64,000 nucleotides of DNA, taken from Rhodococcus rhodnii NBRC 100604. GTDB taxonomy: Bacteria > Actinomycetota > Actinomycetes > Mycobacteriales > Mycobacteriaceae. The stretch lies in contig NZ_BCXD01000017.1 of NCBI RefSeq assembly GCF_001894925.1, positions 1-64,000 on the forward strand, read 5' to 3'. Below the pieces are notes generated by a model. The model worked only from the letters and a program-made list of their open reading frames with translations. It ran no database searches and was not told the DNA's origin. The position numbers and the translations under genes were made by a program. This document shows positions 47,571 through 55,063 of this stretch, piece after piece. Position 1 is the stretch's first letter. The number at the start of each line of letters is the position of its first letter.

Positions 47571-48918
47571 CATCGCCGAGAGCGACGCCGCACTCTCATC
47601 GCATCCCGACACGACGTTGATTCGGGCACTTCGTGATCGCGGATACCCCTCGAACGAAATCGTGTACCTCTCCCTCGGTGAGACCTGGGACTCGGTCGCT
47701 CCCGGACTCGTCGATTGCCTGCGCACCGCAGTGCCGAGATTCGCTCACGGATACACCCTGTCGCCCTACGGCCTGCCTGCGCTTCGGCATCGGCTTCACG
47801 AGATGGTCACCCGGGAGCACGAACTCGCCCGCCATGAGGGGCGGTACACGGTCGCGGTGAGCCAGGCCGGCACGCGTGGAACGATGGCCGACTTCGCGCG
47901 GCTGCTCCGCCGATTACCCGATCGCGGTTCCCCGGCCGGCACTCCCGTGGCCTTGATCCCCTCACCCGGCTGGGACTACGCGAGCCTCCTCGCCGCACAG
48001 GGGTATCGCGTGCTGGGATACCCGATCATCGACGAAGGCGGCAGGTTCGGGCCGGACATCGAGTCCGCCATCGACCTGCTTCGTTCCACCACAGCACACT
48101 CGCCCGTGCTGCTCGTCGTCAACGCTCAGCACAATCCCACCGGATGGGATTGGGGTCCTGATCGCGTGACCGCGCTGTTGCGCGCGGCATGCAGTCACAG
48201 AGCCAACGTAGTGATCGACGACGCCTACTACAGCGTGCACGATCCACACCGGCAACCGACGAACGCGTTGCTCACCCAACTCGACACTGCGGAGGACAAC
48301 ACGCATTGGCTCGCAGTACGGTCGCTGGGAAAGCAGTATCAAGCCAACGGCTGGGGTATCGGATCGATGGTCGGCCCCCCGGCGACTGTCGATCGGCTCG
48401 TCGAGAGCACTACCACGCGCTCGTACGGTTCGGCGATACCGCTGCAAGCTGCCATGTCCGACTGGATCGAAAACCACGAATCGCAACTGCACACAGAAGA
48501 ATTCCGAGGCACGATCGCGGCGCATCGACTTCACGCGGCCACACGGCTGGCCGAGCTGCTTCCCGGTGAGGACATCGTCTCCCCGGGCGACTGCACCACC
48601 TACATGCGCGTGGCGGTTCCCACCCGTGAGGTACCGGAATCTGCCGCGGCAGCGCAGCTCATCCGGGACCGGTTCGTTCGCGAACTCGCCATGCGGACCG
48701 GTGTGGTCCTCGGTCGGGGGTCGATGACCGACGCGGTCGACGCGGAGACGCCTGGCGCCTCCCGTACCGCGTGGGTCCGAATGCACATCGGGGTGCCGCG
48801 TCATGTCCTCGACGAGGGCCTCGAGAGGATCGCCGGCTTCCTGGAGGGCTGGAACCCGTCCGGAGGTGATCGCGACGTACGCGGAACCTATTCCCGGACT
48901 ATCGAATCACCGACCTGA
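47554..48918 (+). CDS. class I/II aminotransferase
   Basis: About 454 residues of PLP fold-type I: YTLSPYGLPALRHRL, VVNAQHNPTGWDWG (PLP pocket Asn), VIDDAYYSVHD, and Schiff-base Lys260 in SLGKQYQANGWGIGS. The GTG at 47554 follows GGGGTGAGG; the GTG at 47542 is an in-frame alternative. It belongs to the same broad family as aspartate/aromatic aminotransferases, but the short GKQYQANG segment is atypical. It lies wholly within the coupled operon. Confidence 0.85.
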   Translation: MQLYDDIAESDAALSSHPDTTLIRALRDRGYPSNEIVYLSLGETWDSVAPGLVDCLRTAVPRFAHGYTLSPYGLPALRHRLHEMVTREHELARHEGRYTVAVSQAGTRGTMADFARLLRRLPDRGSPAGTPVALIPSPGWDYASLLAAQGYRVLGYPIIDEGGRFGPDIESAIDLLRSTTAHSPVLLVVNAQHNPTGWDWGPDRVTALLRAACSHRANVVIDDAYYSVHDPHRQPTNALLTQLDTAEDNTHWLAVRSLGKQYQANGWGIGSMVGPPATVDRLVESTTTRSYGSAIPLQAAMSDWIENHESQLHTEEFRGTIAAHRLHAATRLAELLPGEDIVSPGDCTTYMRVAVPTREVPESAAAAQLIRDRFVRELAMRTGVVLGRGSMTDAVDAETPGASRTAWVRMHIGVPRHVLDEGLERIAGFLEGWNPSGGDRDVRGTYSRTIESPT

Positions 48919-48931
48919 CGAGAGGCGAACC

Positions 48932-50077
48932 ATGACAATCGATATGCCTACGCCGACGATCCCGGCGGAAGGACATGCGCGCAGAGTGTCCGCACTACGA
49001 GAAAGCCTTCATCGGCAGATGGACAGTGTGATCGATTCCGGTGCGTTCCACAACGGACCGTTCACGCAGAGGCTCGAGGGGATCTTCTCGGAATCGACCG
49101 GCGGCCGTACGGTTGCGGGCGCCTCCGGAACACAGTCTCTCACCGCCGCGATTCATGCCGCCGATCTCGAGGACGGCGCCGAGGTGATTCTTCCCGCGTC
49201 GACCTTCGTCTCGACCGCATTCGCGGTGGCCGACGCGGGTGCCATCCCTGTGTTCGTCGACGTGGATCCGGATACATACACCATCGATCCCGTCGCCGTC
49301 GAGCAAGCGATCACGCAGCGGACGCGCGCGATCGCAGTGGTCCATCTGTACGGCCACCCTGCGGACGTCGAAAGTATCAACGCGATAGCGAACACGCACG
49401 GACTGAAGGTCGTCGAGGACTGCGCACAGGCGTATGGAGCCAGCGACCGAGGTCACGCGGTCGGAACCGCCGGCGACTTCGCGTGCTTCTCCTTGTGGGT
49501 CGGAAAGACACTCGGAGGCCTCGGGGACGGCGGTGTCGTGGTGACTCGAAACGACGACGACGCCGACCGGATTCGCCACCTGTTCAATGTCGGTCGCTCA
49601 CCGGACGACCGATACCTCCATACGACGTACGGATTCCGGGCGAGGATGGCCGAGATCGATGCAGCCGCAGCCGTCCTCGAGGCCGAGCACTCGAACGACT
49701 GGCGAGCTCGCCGTGACAGCATCGCGCGGCACTACATCGACGAGTTCGACGGGCTTCCGATCACGACACCACATGTGCGTGACGGCGTCGACCACGCCTG
49801 GTACAAGTTCGTCATCAGGGTGCCGGATCCCATGCGGCTGTCCGACACTCTCGCATCTCTCGGCATCCGTACCGAACAGGTCTATCCCAAACTCGTGCAT
49901 CACCAACCTGCGTTTCGGGAGATCCCGCATCGAATCGGGCCCGTGTCGACCGCCGAGGAAATCAACGCTCACCATCTGTGCATTCCCGTCTACGCAGAAC
50001 TCGAGGACGACGAAGTGGACCGAATCGTCACGGCGGTACATCAGCACTTCCGCACGGGCACAGTTCAGCGCCCGTGA
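48932..50077 (+). CDS. DegT/DnrJ/EryC1-family PLP enzyme
   Basis: 381 residues. Family features: HNGPFTQRLEG, ASGTQSLTAAIHA, LPASTFVSTAFAV, VHLYGHPADV, VEDCAQAYGA, PLP Lys192 in SLWVGKTLGGLGDGG, and the C-terminal YKFVIR. These enzymes transaminate keto-sugars or other ketones such as inosose and AHBA precursors. No nucleotide-sugar gene is in this operon, so a non-sugar ketone is possible. GAGAGGCG precedes the ATG at 48932. Last gene of the five. Confidence 0.9.
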   Translation: MTIDMPTPTIPAEGHARRVSALRESLHRQMDSVIDSGAFHNGPFTQRLEGIFSESTGGRTVAGASGTQSLTAAIHAADLEDGAEVILPASTFVSTAFAVADAGAIPVFVDVDPDTYTIDPVAVEQAITQRTRAIAVVHLYGHPADVESINAIANTHGLKVVEDCAQAYGASDRGHAVGTAGDFACFSLWVGKTLGGLGDGGVVVTRNDDDADRIRHLFNVGRSPDDRYLHTTYGFRARMAEIDAAAAVLEAEHSNDWRARRDSIARHYIDEFDGLPITTPHVRDGVDHAWYKFVIRVPDPMRLSDTLASLGIRTEQVYPKLVHHQPAFREIPHRIGPVSTAEEINAHHLCIPVYAELEDDEVDRIVTAVHQHFRTGTVQRP

Positions 50078-50355
50078 CGACGTGCTCGGCCGGCGGGGCT
50101 CGGGCCGGACGGAGTCCGGGCAGGAGGTCGGATGCGTCTATGGCGCGCTGCGCGAGGCCGAGAGCTCGGATCCCACCGCGGGTGCCGCTCGATCCTCGTG
50201 ACACATGACCGCTGTCACAGTGCCCCGCGGTATGGACCGCGACACCGGCGCCGGAGGTAGTGTCTCGCAAGCGATCCGATTCGGATTATCGCGGTGCTGC
50301 ACCCTCGTTCGCCTGAACGCACCGTGAACCGGTGGGCGTGTCACGAGGGGGGACC
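50078..50355. other. intergenic stretch, no gene seen
   Basis: 278 bp. It holds GTGACA-N9-TGTCAC near 50200-50220, a weak CRP-like or regulator-like dyad, and GCGGT-ATGG-ACCGC just after. No ORF with a start signal is convincing here. Confidence 0.3.
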
Positions 50356-50652
50356 ATGTACTCGAAGAAGCAGGCGGGACAACCGGCTCGGCTGCCCGCT
50401 GCGATGTGGGGGACCGTCGCGCTTGCCGTCGTGGCGTTGTCGCTCAGCGTCCTGCAGAAGCTGGACGTGATCGCCTGGGGCGACCCCTCGGCGTCGGGGG
50501 TCTTCGGCACGCTGGGCGCCGGCCTCGTCACGTACGTCTACGTCGAACGCAATCTCCCTGCCCGCTCCGAGGCCCTTCGCTACGTCGCAGCACTCACGGC
50601 TGCGGTGCTCATAGGAGCGACTGCGTGGTTCGTCGTCGAGCGAGTGCTCTGA
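50356..50652 (+). CDS. small three-helix membrane protein
   Basis: 98 residues, basic N-terminus, then three hydrophobic segments (MWGTVALAVVALSLSVLQKL; GVFGTLGAGLVTYVYV; ALTAAVLIGATAWFVV). GAGGGGGGACC precedes the ATG at 50356. No family recognised. Confidence 0.68.
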   Translation: MYSKKQAGQPARLPAAMWGTVALAVVALSLSVLQKLDVIAWGDPSASGVFGTLGAGLVTYVYVERNLPARSEALRYVAALTAAVLIGATAWFVVERVL

Positions 50653-50783
50653 CGCCGACCTCCAGCACACAGCGCCGCGCATCGCGGCTCGAACCTGCGC
50701 GGCCGGAAAATACCTCACCGGCAGCGGCGAACCGTGACACACTCATGGCCCGACACCTCGGCGACGAACGGAAAGGACAGCGG

Positions 50784-50888
50784 ATGTACGACGACACGCG
50801 CGCGCAACGGCCTCTCGGTTCGCTGATCCACCGACTGCCCTTCGGGATCGAAACACACCGAACCACAGCAGGATTCCACGTCGACTGA
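50784..50888 (+). CDS. possible 34-residue peptide
   Basis: ATG at 50784 has GGAAAGGAC at good spacing and encodes a polar, His/Arg-containing peptide (starts MYDDTRAQRPLGSLIH). No family is known; it may be chance, or a leader for the downstream HNH gene. Confidence 0.28.
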   Translation: MYDDTRAQRPLGSLIHRLPFGIETHRTTAGFHVD

Positions 50889-50935
50889 CGCCCCGTCGCC
50901 CGGGGTGTCCATGCCCCGAGAGGTCGCCGACCGTC

Positions 50936-51478
50936 ATGGCCCGCACGTCCCCCACCGCGATCACCGCACGCACCTGGATGAATACCCACGTGCGCGTCAT
51001 CGGCGTCGCGTACGACGACATCGACGTCGTACCCGCCCCTCGCGCCATCGTCCTCGTGACGGAGGAACTCGCGGTCACCGTCGTCGAGCACAGCCCACGC
51101 TTCGTGGTGCGGTCTCAGCACGTCGCGATTCCCTTGCCCCACACCGTGCAGTTGGTGGACTACGTCCACGTACCGACGCGGCCCGTCGTCGACGACGATT
51201 CGCGGGCGACGTTCGCCGCGATCCTGGCGCGCGACCGGCACCGGTGCGCGTACTGCGGCCGCGGCGGGGCCCGCACCGTCGATCACGTTCACCCGAAGAG
51301 CCGCGGCGGCGGTGAGACCTTCGGCAACCTCGTCGCCGCGTGCGCGGCATGCAACGGCCGTAAAGCGAACCGGACTCCGGAGGAAGCCGGCATGCCGCTG
51401 CTCTGGGTGCCGCGTGCACCCCGTGACGACCACAAGCGTCAACGCGCCATCTGGCGCGAGTTGGCACCCGCACCCTGA
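50936..51478 (+). CDS. HNH endonuclease
   Basis: 180 residues. The C-terminal half has the Cys-framed HNH motif: CAYCGRGG, TVDHVHPKSRGGGETFGNLV and CAACNGRKANRTPEEAG, with the zinc Cys pairs and the metal His/Asn. The N-terminal 80 residues are unrecognised. HNH proteins of this kind are common beside whiB-like genes in actinobacteria; here a WhiB-like gene follows after 25 nt. Whether it restricts DNA or has a housekeeping role is unclear. Confidence 0.85.
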   Translation: MARTSPTAITARTWMNTHVRVIGVAYDDIDVVPAPRAIVLVTEELAVTVVEHSPRFVVRSQHVAIPLPHTVQLVDYVHVPTRPVVDDDSRATFAAILARDRHRCAYCGRGGARTVDHVHPKSRGGGETFGNLVAACAACNGRKANRTPEEAGMPLLWVPRAPRDDHKRQRAIWRELAPAP

Positions 51479-51503
51479 ACCGCCTCGAAAGGAGGCACAA
51501 CCG

Positions 51504-51767
51504 ATGACGACGACGATCCTCGAACTGCCTTCGTTCGACCGGGACGACCCCGAGTGGGAACTCGCGGCGTGCCGGGGCGATGCGCACCCGGACCGCTGGT
51601 TCCCGGATCCCTCCGAACCGTTCGAGTACGCGGCCGGAGTGTGCGGCCGGTGTCCGATCCTCGCGGAGTGCGGCGCGTTCGCGGCCGCCACTCTGCAGTC
51701 CGGCGTGTGGGGTGGACGCGAGTTTCGCCGCGGCCGCGTCGTACGCGGCTCCGCCGCTCGTGCGTGA
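51504..51767 (+). CDS. WhiB-like transcriptional regulator
   Basis: 87 residues with the four cluster Cys at 23, 47, 50 and 56 (CRGD; CGRCPILAEC), the beta-turn GVWGG at 67-71 and a basic tail that binds DNA. A perfect AAAGGAGG precedes the ATG. WhiB proteins hold a [4Fe-4S] cluster and bind the primary sigma factor. Its last codons (SAARA-stop) lie inside a palindromic repeat also found at the end of the MarR gene at 52850. Confidence 0.92.
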   Translation: MTTTILELPSFDRDDPEWELAACRGDAHPDRWFPDPSEPFEYAAGVCGRCPILAECGAFAAATLQSGVWGGREFRRGRVVRGSAARA

Positions 51768-51812
51768 GTTTCCGGCCTTTGGGCCGAAAGTCACGCACGA
51801 GCGCGAAGCGCC
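51745..51812. repeat. palindromic repeat element, copy 1
   Basis: 31 bp at 51745-51775 are identical to 53301-53331. Arms 51756-51777 and 51782-51802 form a 20-bp-class stem with one mismatch and one bulge. The element supplies the last codons of the WhiB-like gene and could terminate its transcription. Confidence 0.75.
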
Positions 51813-51832
51813 TCACAGGCCCGCAACGGTGT

Positions 51833-51838
51833 TATCCT
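51833..51838 (+). promoter_or_regulatory. TATCCT -10 box of a leaderless gene
   Basis: Ends 6 nt before the ATG at 51845; no ribosome-binding site. Confidence 0.45.
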
Positions 51839-51844
51839 GCGGCG

Positions 51845-52276
51845 ATGTCCACGATCAGGCGGTTCGACGTGACCTTCGACTGCGCGAAACCTGCCCTCCT
51901 CGCGGCGTTTTGGTGCGAGGTGCTGGGGTACGTCGTACCGCCCGTGCCGGACGGATTCTCGTCGTGGGAGGACTACCACGACTCGCTGCCGCCCGAGGAC
52001 GAGATCTACTTCTCGTGCACCGACCCCTCAGGCGTGGGTCCGCGTGTCCTCTTCCAACGAGTTCCCGAAGGGAAGGTCGCCAAGAACCGGGTGCATCTCG
52101 ATGTACGCGTCGGCAAGGGACTCGTCGGCGACGAGCGACTGGCCGTGCTCGAGGCCGAATGCGCGCGCCTGAGCGCACTCGGCGCGACCCATGTACTGAC
52201 GCAGCGCGCCGACGACGAGAACGAGTCGTGCATCACGATGCAGGACATCGAGGGCAACGAGTTCTGCCTCGACTGA
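51845..52276 (+). CDS. VOC-superfamily (glyoxalase-like) protein
   Basis: 143 residues with two beta-alpha-beta-beta-beta units: FDVTFDCAKPALLAAFWCEVLGY at the start and RVHLDVRVG ... ITMQDIEGNEFCLD at the end. HLD and NEFCLD are the usual VOC metal or substrate positions. It is the DUF/glyoxalase_6-like type common in actinobacteria; substrate unknown. The start follows a TANNNT box and lies just after the copy-1 repeat. Confidence 0.82.
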   Translation: MSTIRRFDVTFDCAKPALLAAFWCEVLGYVVPPVPDGFSSWEDYHDSLPPEDEIYFSCTDPSGVGPRVLFQRVPEGKVAKNRVHLDVRVGKGLVGDERLAVLEAECARLSALGATHVLTQRADDENESCITMQDIEGNEFCLD

Positions 52277-52305
52277 TTCGTGTCCGAGTATCGGCGCGAC
52301 GTCCC

Positions 52306-52740
52306 TCACAGAACTCGTGCGAGCGGTGCGGTGAGCGCGATCGGCGTGATGTCGAGACTCGTGAATCGCCAACCACTCTCGGTTCGTCGCGCCCCGTAGC
52401 GATGAACGGCGGCGGCGATGGCCTCCGACTCGTCGTCGATCACGAAGACGGCGAGGTCGTGGGCACGCACGGTCGCCGTGTCGCCGTCCACGTCGACGAC
52501 GAGGTTCGATTTGCTGTGCATCCGGCGGCTGTAAGCGTCGTGCCCGGCCCGGGCGAGCGCCACGAGCCCGTCCAGCCCGGTGGCCGTGCCGCGAGGTGAG
52601 CGCACGACCACATCCGTGGTGAACAGCCGGTCGCTCTCGTCGTACCGCGCCTCGTCGAGCCAGACGCTGTGGCGAGCGACGAGGTCGGTGAGCTCGCTGC
52701 GATCCGTCAGCGAGCGGAGCAAGTCTTCTCGGTCGGACAT
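52306..52740 (-). CDS. SnoaL/NTF2-like protein
   Basis: 144 residues of NTF2-like fold: ELTDLVARHSVWLDEARYDESDRLFTTDVVVRSPRG and the C-terminal WRFTSLDI strand. Such proteins are small cone-shaped enzymes or ligand binders. GAGGAG precedes the ATG at 52740. It is divergent from the MarR gene, and three operator-like sites lie between them, so it is the probable regulated target. Confidence 0.82.
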   Translation of the reverse strand: MSDREDLLRSLTDRSELTDLVARHSVWLDEARYDESDRLFTTDVVVRSPRGTATGLDGLVALARAGHDAYSRRMHSKSNLVVDVDGDTATVRAHDLAVFVIDDESEAIAAAVHRYGARRTESGWRFTSLDITPIALTAPLARVL

Positions 52741-52774
52741 GACGACTCCTCGTCGGCATCGAGTGAGCATTGCA

Positions 52775-52828
52775 TTAGGAGCACTAACATTAGTTCCACT
52801 AGCGACCTTAGAAGGTTAGTGCCACTAA
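52775..52828. promoter_or_regulatory. three MarR-type operator sites
   Basis: TTAGGAGCACTAA (52775-52787), TTAGTTCCACTAG (52790-52802) and the perfect palindrome TTAGTGCCACTAA (52816-52828) fill the divergent promoter region. GCATTAG and CTAATGC also bracket the set as a larger dyad. Confidence 0.65.
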
Positions 52829-52837
52829 TGCAATGGG

Positions 52838-52843
52838 TAGAGT
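52838..52843 (+). promoter_or_regulatory. TAGAGT -10 box for the MarR gene
   Basis: Ends 6 nt before the ATG at 52850 and sits beside operator 3, consistent with autorepression. Confidence 0.45.
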
Positions 52844-52849
52844 GCGAGC

Positions 52850-53323
52850 ATGCCGACGGACGACGACCTGCGTTTCGACGACGGCGAAGCGACGCCGCAG
52901 CGCCTGCGAGGGCAACTGTCGCGGCTTCTCGGCCTCACCGCGGCCCAGACGCACCGCGTCGCCGGAGACGCCCTCGGAGCGGTGGGCGCGCACAAGGACC
53001 ACTTCATCTCCCTCGCCGCACTCGACGAGTTCGGGCCGCTCAGCCAGGCGAAACTCTCGTCCCACACGAGGATCTACACGAGCGACCTCGTCGCCGTCCT
53101 CGCTCGGCTCGAACAGGACGGCTACGTGAGCCGCGCGCCTGATCCCGCCGACAAGCGGCGCAACGTCGTGACCATCACCGATCGGGGCCGAACCCGCCTC
53201 ACCGAACTCGACGGCATCCTGGCCGTCGTCAACGAGCGCATCCTGGCGCCACTCGAACAGGCCGAGCGGGCGCAACTCTTCGACCTGTTGCGACGCATAG
53301 GCGGCTCCGCCGCTCGTGCGTGA
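52850..53323 (+). CDS. MarR-family transcriptional regulator
   Basis: 157 residues. Winged helix at about 45-115 (LAALDEFGPLSQAKLSSHTRIYTSDLVAVLARLEQDGYVSRAPDPADKRRNVVTITDRG) with flanking dimer helices. It should bind the three TTAGNNNCACTAA-like sites upstream and control itself and the divergent NTF2-like gene. Its last codons (SAARA-stop) come from the palindromic repeat copy 2. Confidence 0.92.
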   Translation: MPTDDDLRFDDGEATPQRLRGQLSRLLGLTAAQTHRVAGDALGAVGAHKDHFISLAALDEFGPLSQAKLSSHTRIYTSDLVAVLARLEQDGYVSRAPDPADKRRNVVTITDRGRTRLTELDGILAVVNERILAPLEQAERAQLFDLLRRIGGSAARA

Positions 53324-53372
53324 GTTTCCGGTCTCTGGACCGGAAACTCACTCACGAGCGCAAAGCGCCCAG
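53301..53372. repeat. palindromic repeat element, copy 2
   Basis: Arms 53311-53333 and 53338-53360 form a 23-bp stem with a single mismatch and a 4-nt loop. The left arm encodes the C-terminus of MarR; the right arm contains the stop and last codons of the convergent allophanate hydrolase (53352). It is likely a bidirectional terminator. Confidence 0.75.
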
Positions 53373-55063
53373 GTATGCCCGCCAGCCGCCGTATTCGGTG
53401 ATGTCGACGGCAGCCGCTGCCGCATCCGCCGCACACCCGAAGCCCACGACCCACGTTCCGTCGCCGCCCGTGCCATCGTCGAGTTCGACGGCGCCGAGGT
53501 TCATCGGCGCCGGCAGTGCCGCGAGGAATCGACCCAACGCGCCGTCGGACAGATGCCAGATCTCGCCTTCGATCACGGCGCCCGAGTCCACCCGCGTGAG
53601 CCCCGGCTTGGCGGGCACGGTGTCGAGCGCACTCAGCCGGTAGCGCGGCGCGGTACGCGCAGCACCACCCCACCGCGCCCCGAGAGCGGTGAGCTGCCCC
53701 TCGAGCGGCTGGCCACGCAGGTGAGCACCGACGACGAACAGCGCCGTGGACGACGCACCCGCCACCTCGGGCCATGGTCGATCGGGACGCGGCAGCGGAC
53801 CCGACGCCTCGGCCGCCGCCACACTGCGCGGTGCGACGACGACGCGGCGCGCGAGATCCAGCGCGACGGCATCGTGAAACGCCCGGGCCACGACCGTCAC
53901 ACCGAACTGGGCTTCACCCGCGTCGCCCTCGTCGACGACTCCGGCCGGAACCGCGACCCCGCACATGTCGAGCAGATTGCAGAAGTTCGTGTACGTCCCG
54001 ACGCGCGAGTTCGCGGCGACGGGCTCGGCGGCCACCTCCGCACGCGTGGGCTGGAACGGTGCGGTCGGAACGAGAAGAGCATCGAAACCCGCTATGAGGC
54101 GGTCACATTCGCTCGCGAGCGCGTCGAGACGGACACGGTCACGAACGTAGGCAGAGCCCGACACGTCGCCCGCTGCCGTCACGATCGCTCCGACCGTCGG
54201 ATCGACGACCTCGGGGTTGCGGTCGACGAACTCACCGACCGCGGCGTGCCTTCGGCGACGAGCGCGCCGTCGTACAGCAGACGTGCCGCCTCCAGGAAGG
54301 GGCCGAACTCGATCGGCTCGACAGCGACGCCACCGTCGCGGAACCGTTGCACCACAGCGTCGAATGCTTCGGCCCAGCCCGCCGCCATCGCGGGCAGTTC
54401 CGCCGGAACCGCGATGCGCGCGTGCTCGGGAGCGGCGAGCGGTACGTTCGCCGGCCACGCACGAGTCCCCGGCCCTCCCGCCATCGCCGCCGTCGCCGCG
54501 TCGGCCGTGTCGACATCGCGCGCCATGATCGTCACGGCGTCCCACGACGGGCATGCGGGCACGACACCCTCCGTCGAGACGACACCCAGCGTCGGCTTGA
54601 TCCCGACCAGCCCCTGGAACGCGGCGGGAACCCGCCCGGAGCCCGCCGTGTCGGTCCCGATCGCGATATCGGCGGCACCGAGTGCGACGGCGACGGCCGG
54701 CCCCGAACTCGAACCGCCCGAGACGAAGTCGGGCCGCCGCGCGTCGCGGACACCTCCGTACGGGCTGCGTTGCCCGACGAGACCCGTCGCGAACTGATCG
54801 AGGTTCGTGACGCCGACGACGGTTGCTCCGGCGCCCCGCAGCCTCGCCACAGCGGGCGCATCCGCCTCCGCGGGGTCCGAGGCATACGCGGGACATGCTG
54901 CGGTCGTAACGAACCCGGCGACGTCGACGTTGTTCTTCACCGCGAGACGAAGACCGGCGAGCGGACCCTGTGCCGCCCTCCGGTCGCCCTCGATCTCGGC
55001 ATCGGTGCGCGCCGCGAGGAACACCTCGGGCCGGCTGCGGACCACGTCGTCGACGGGGCTCAC
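53352..55063 (-). pseudogene. atzF: allophanate hydrolase, frameshifted
   Basis: An amidase domain starts at GTG 55063 (GTGA overlap with the carboxylase stop): AVKNNVDVAGF with the Lys, SGGSSSGPAVAVA and TDTAGSGRVP with the catalytic Ser residues. That frame is lost after LLYDGALVAE near 54250-54253. The frame one base away continues RHAAVGEFVDRNPEVVDPTVG to the C-terminal allophanate domain and the stop at 53352. One base seems missing in the GAAGG run. Repaired length is about 570 residues, full for AtzF/DUR1,2-type allophanate hydrolase, which converts allophanate to ammonia and CO2. As written, only a truncated amidase would be made. A sequence error is possible. Confidence 0.85.
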
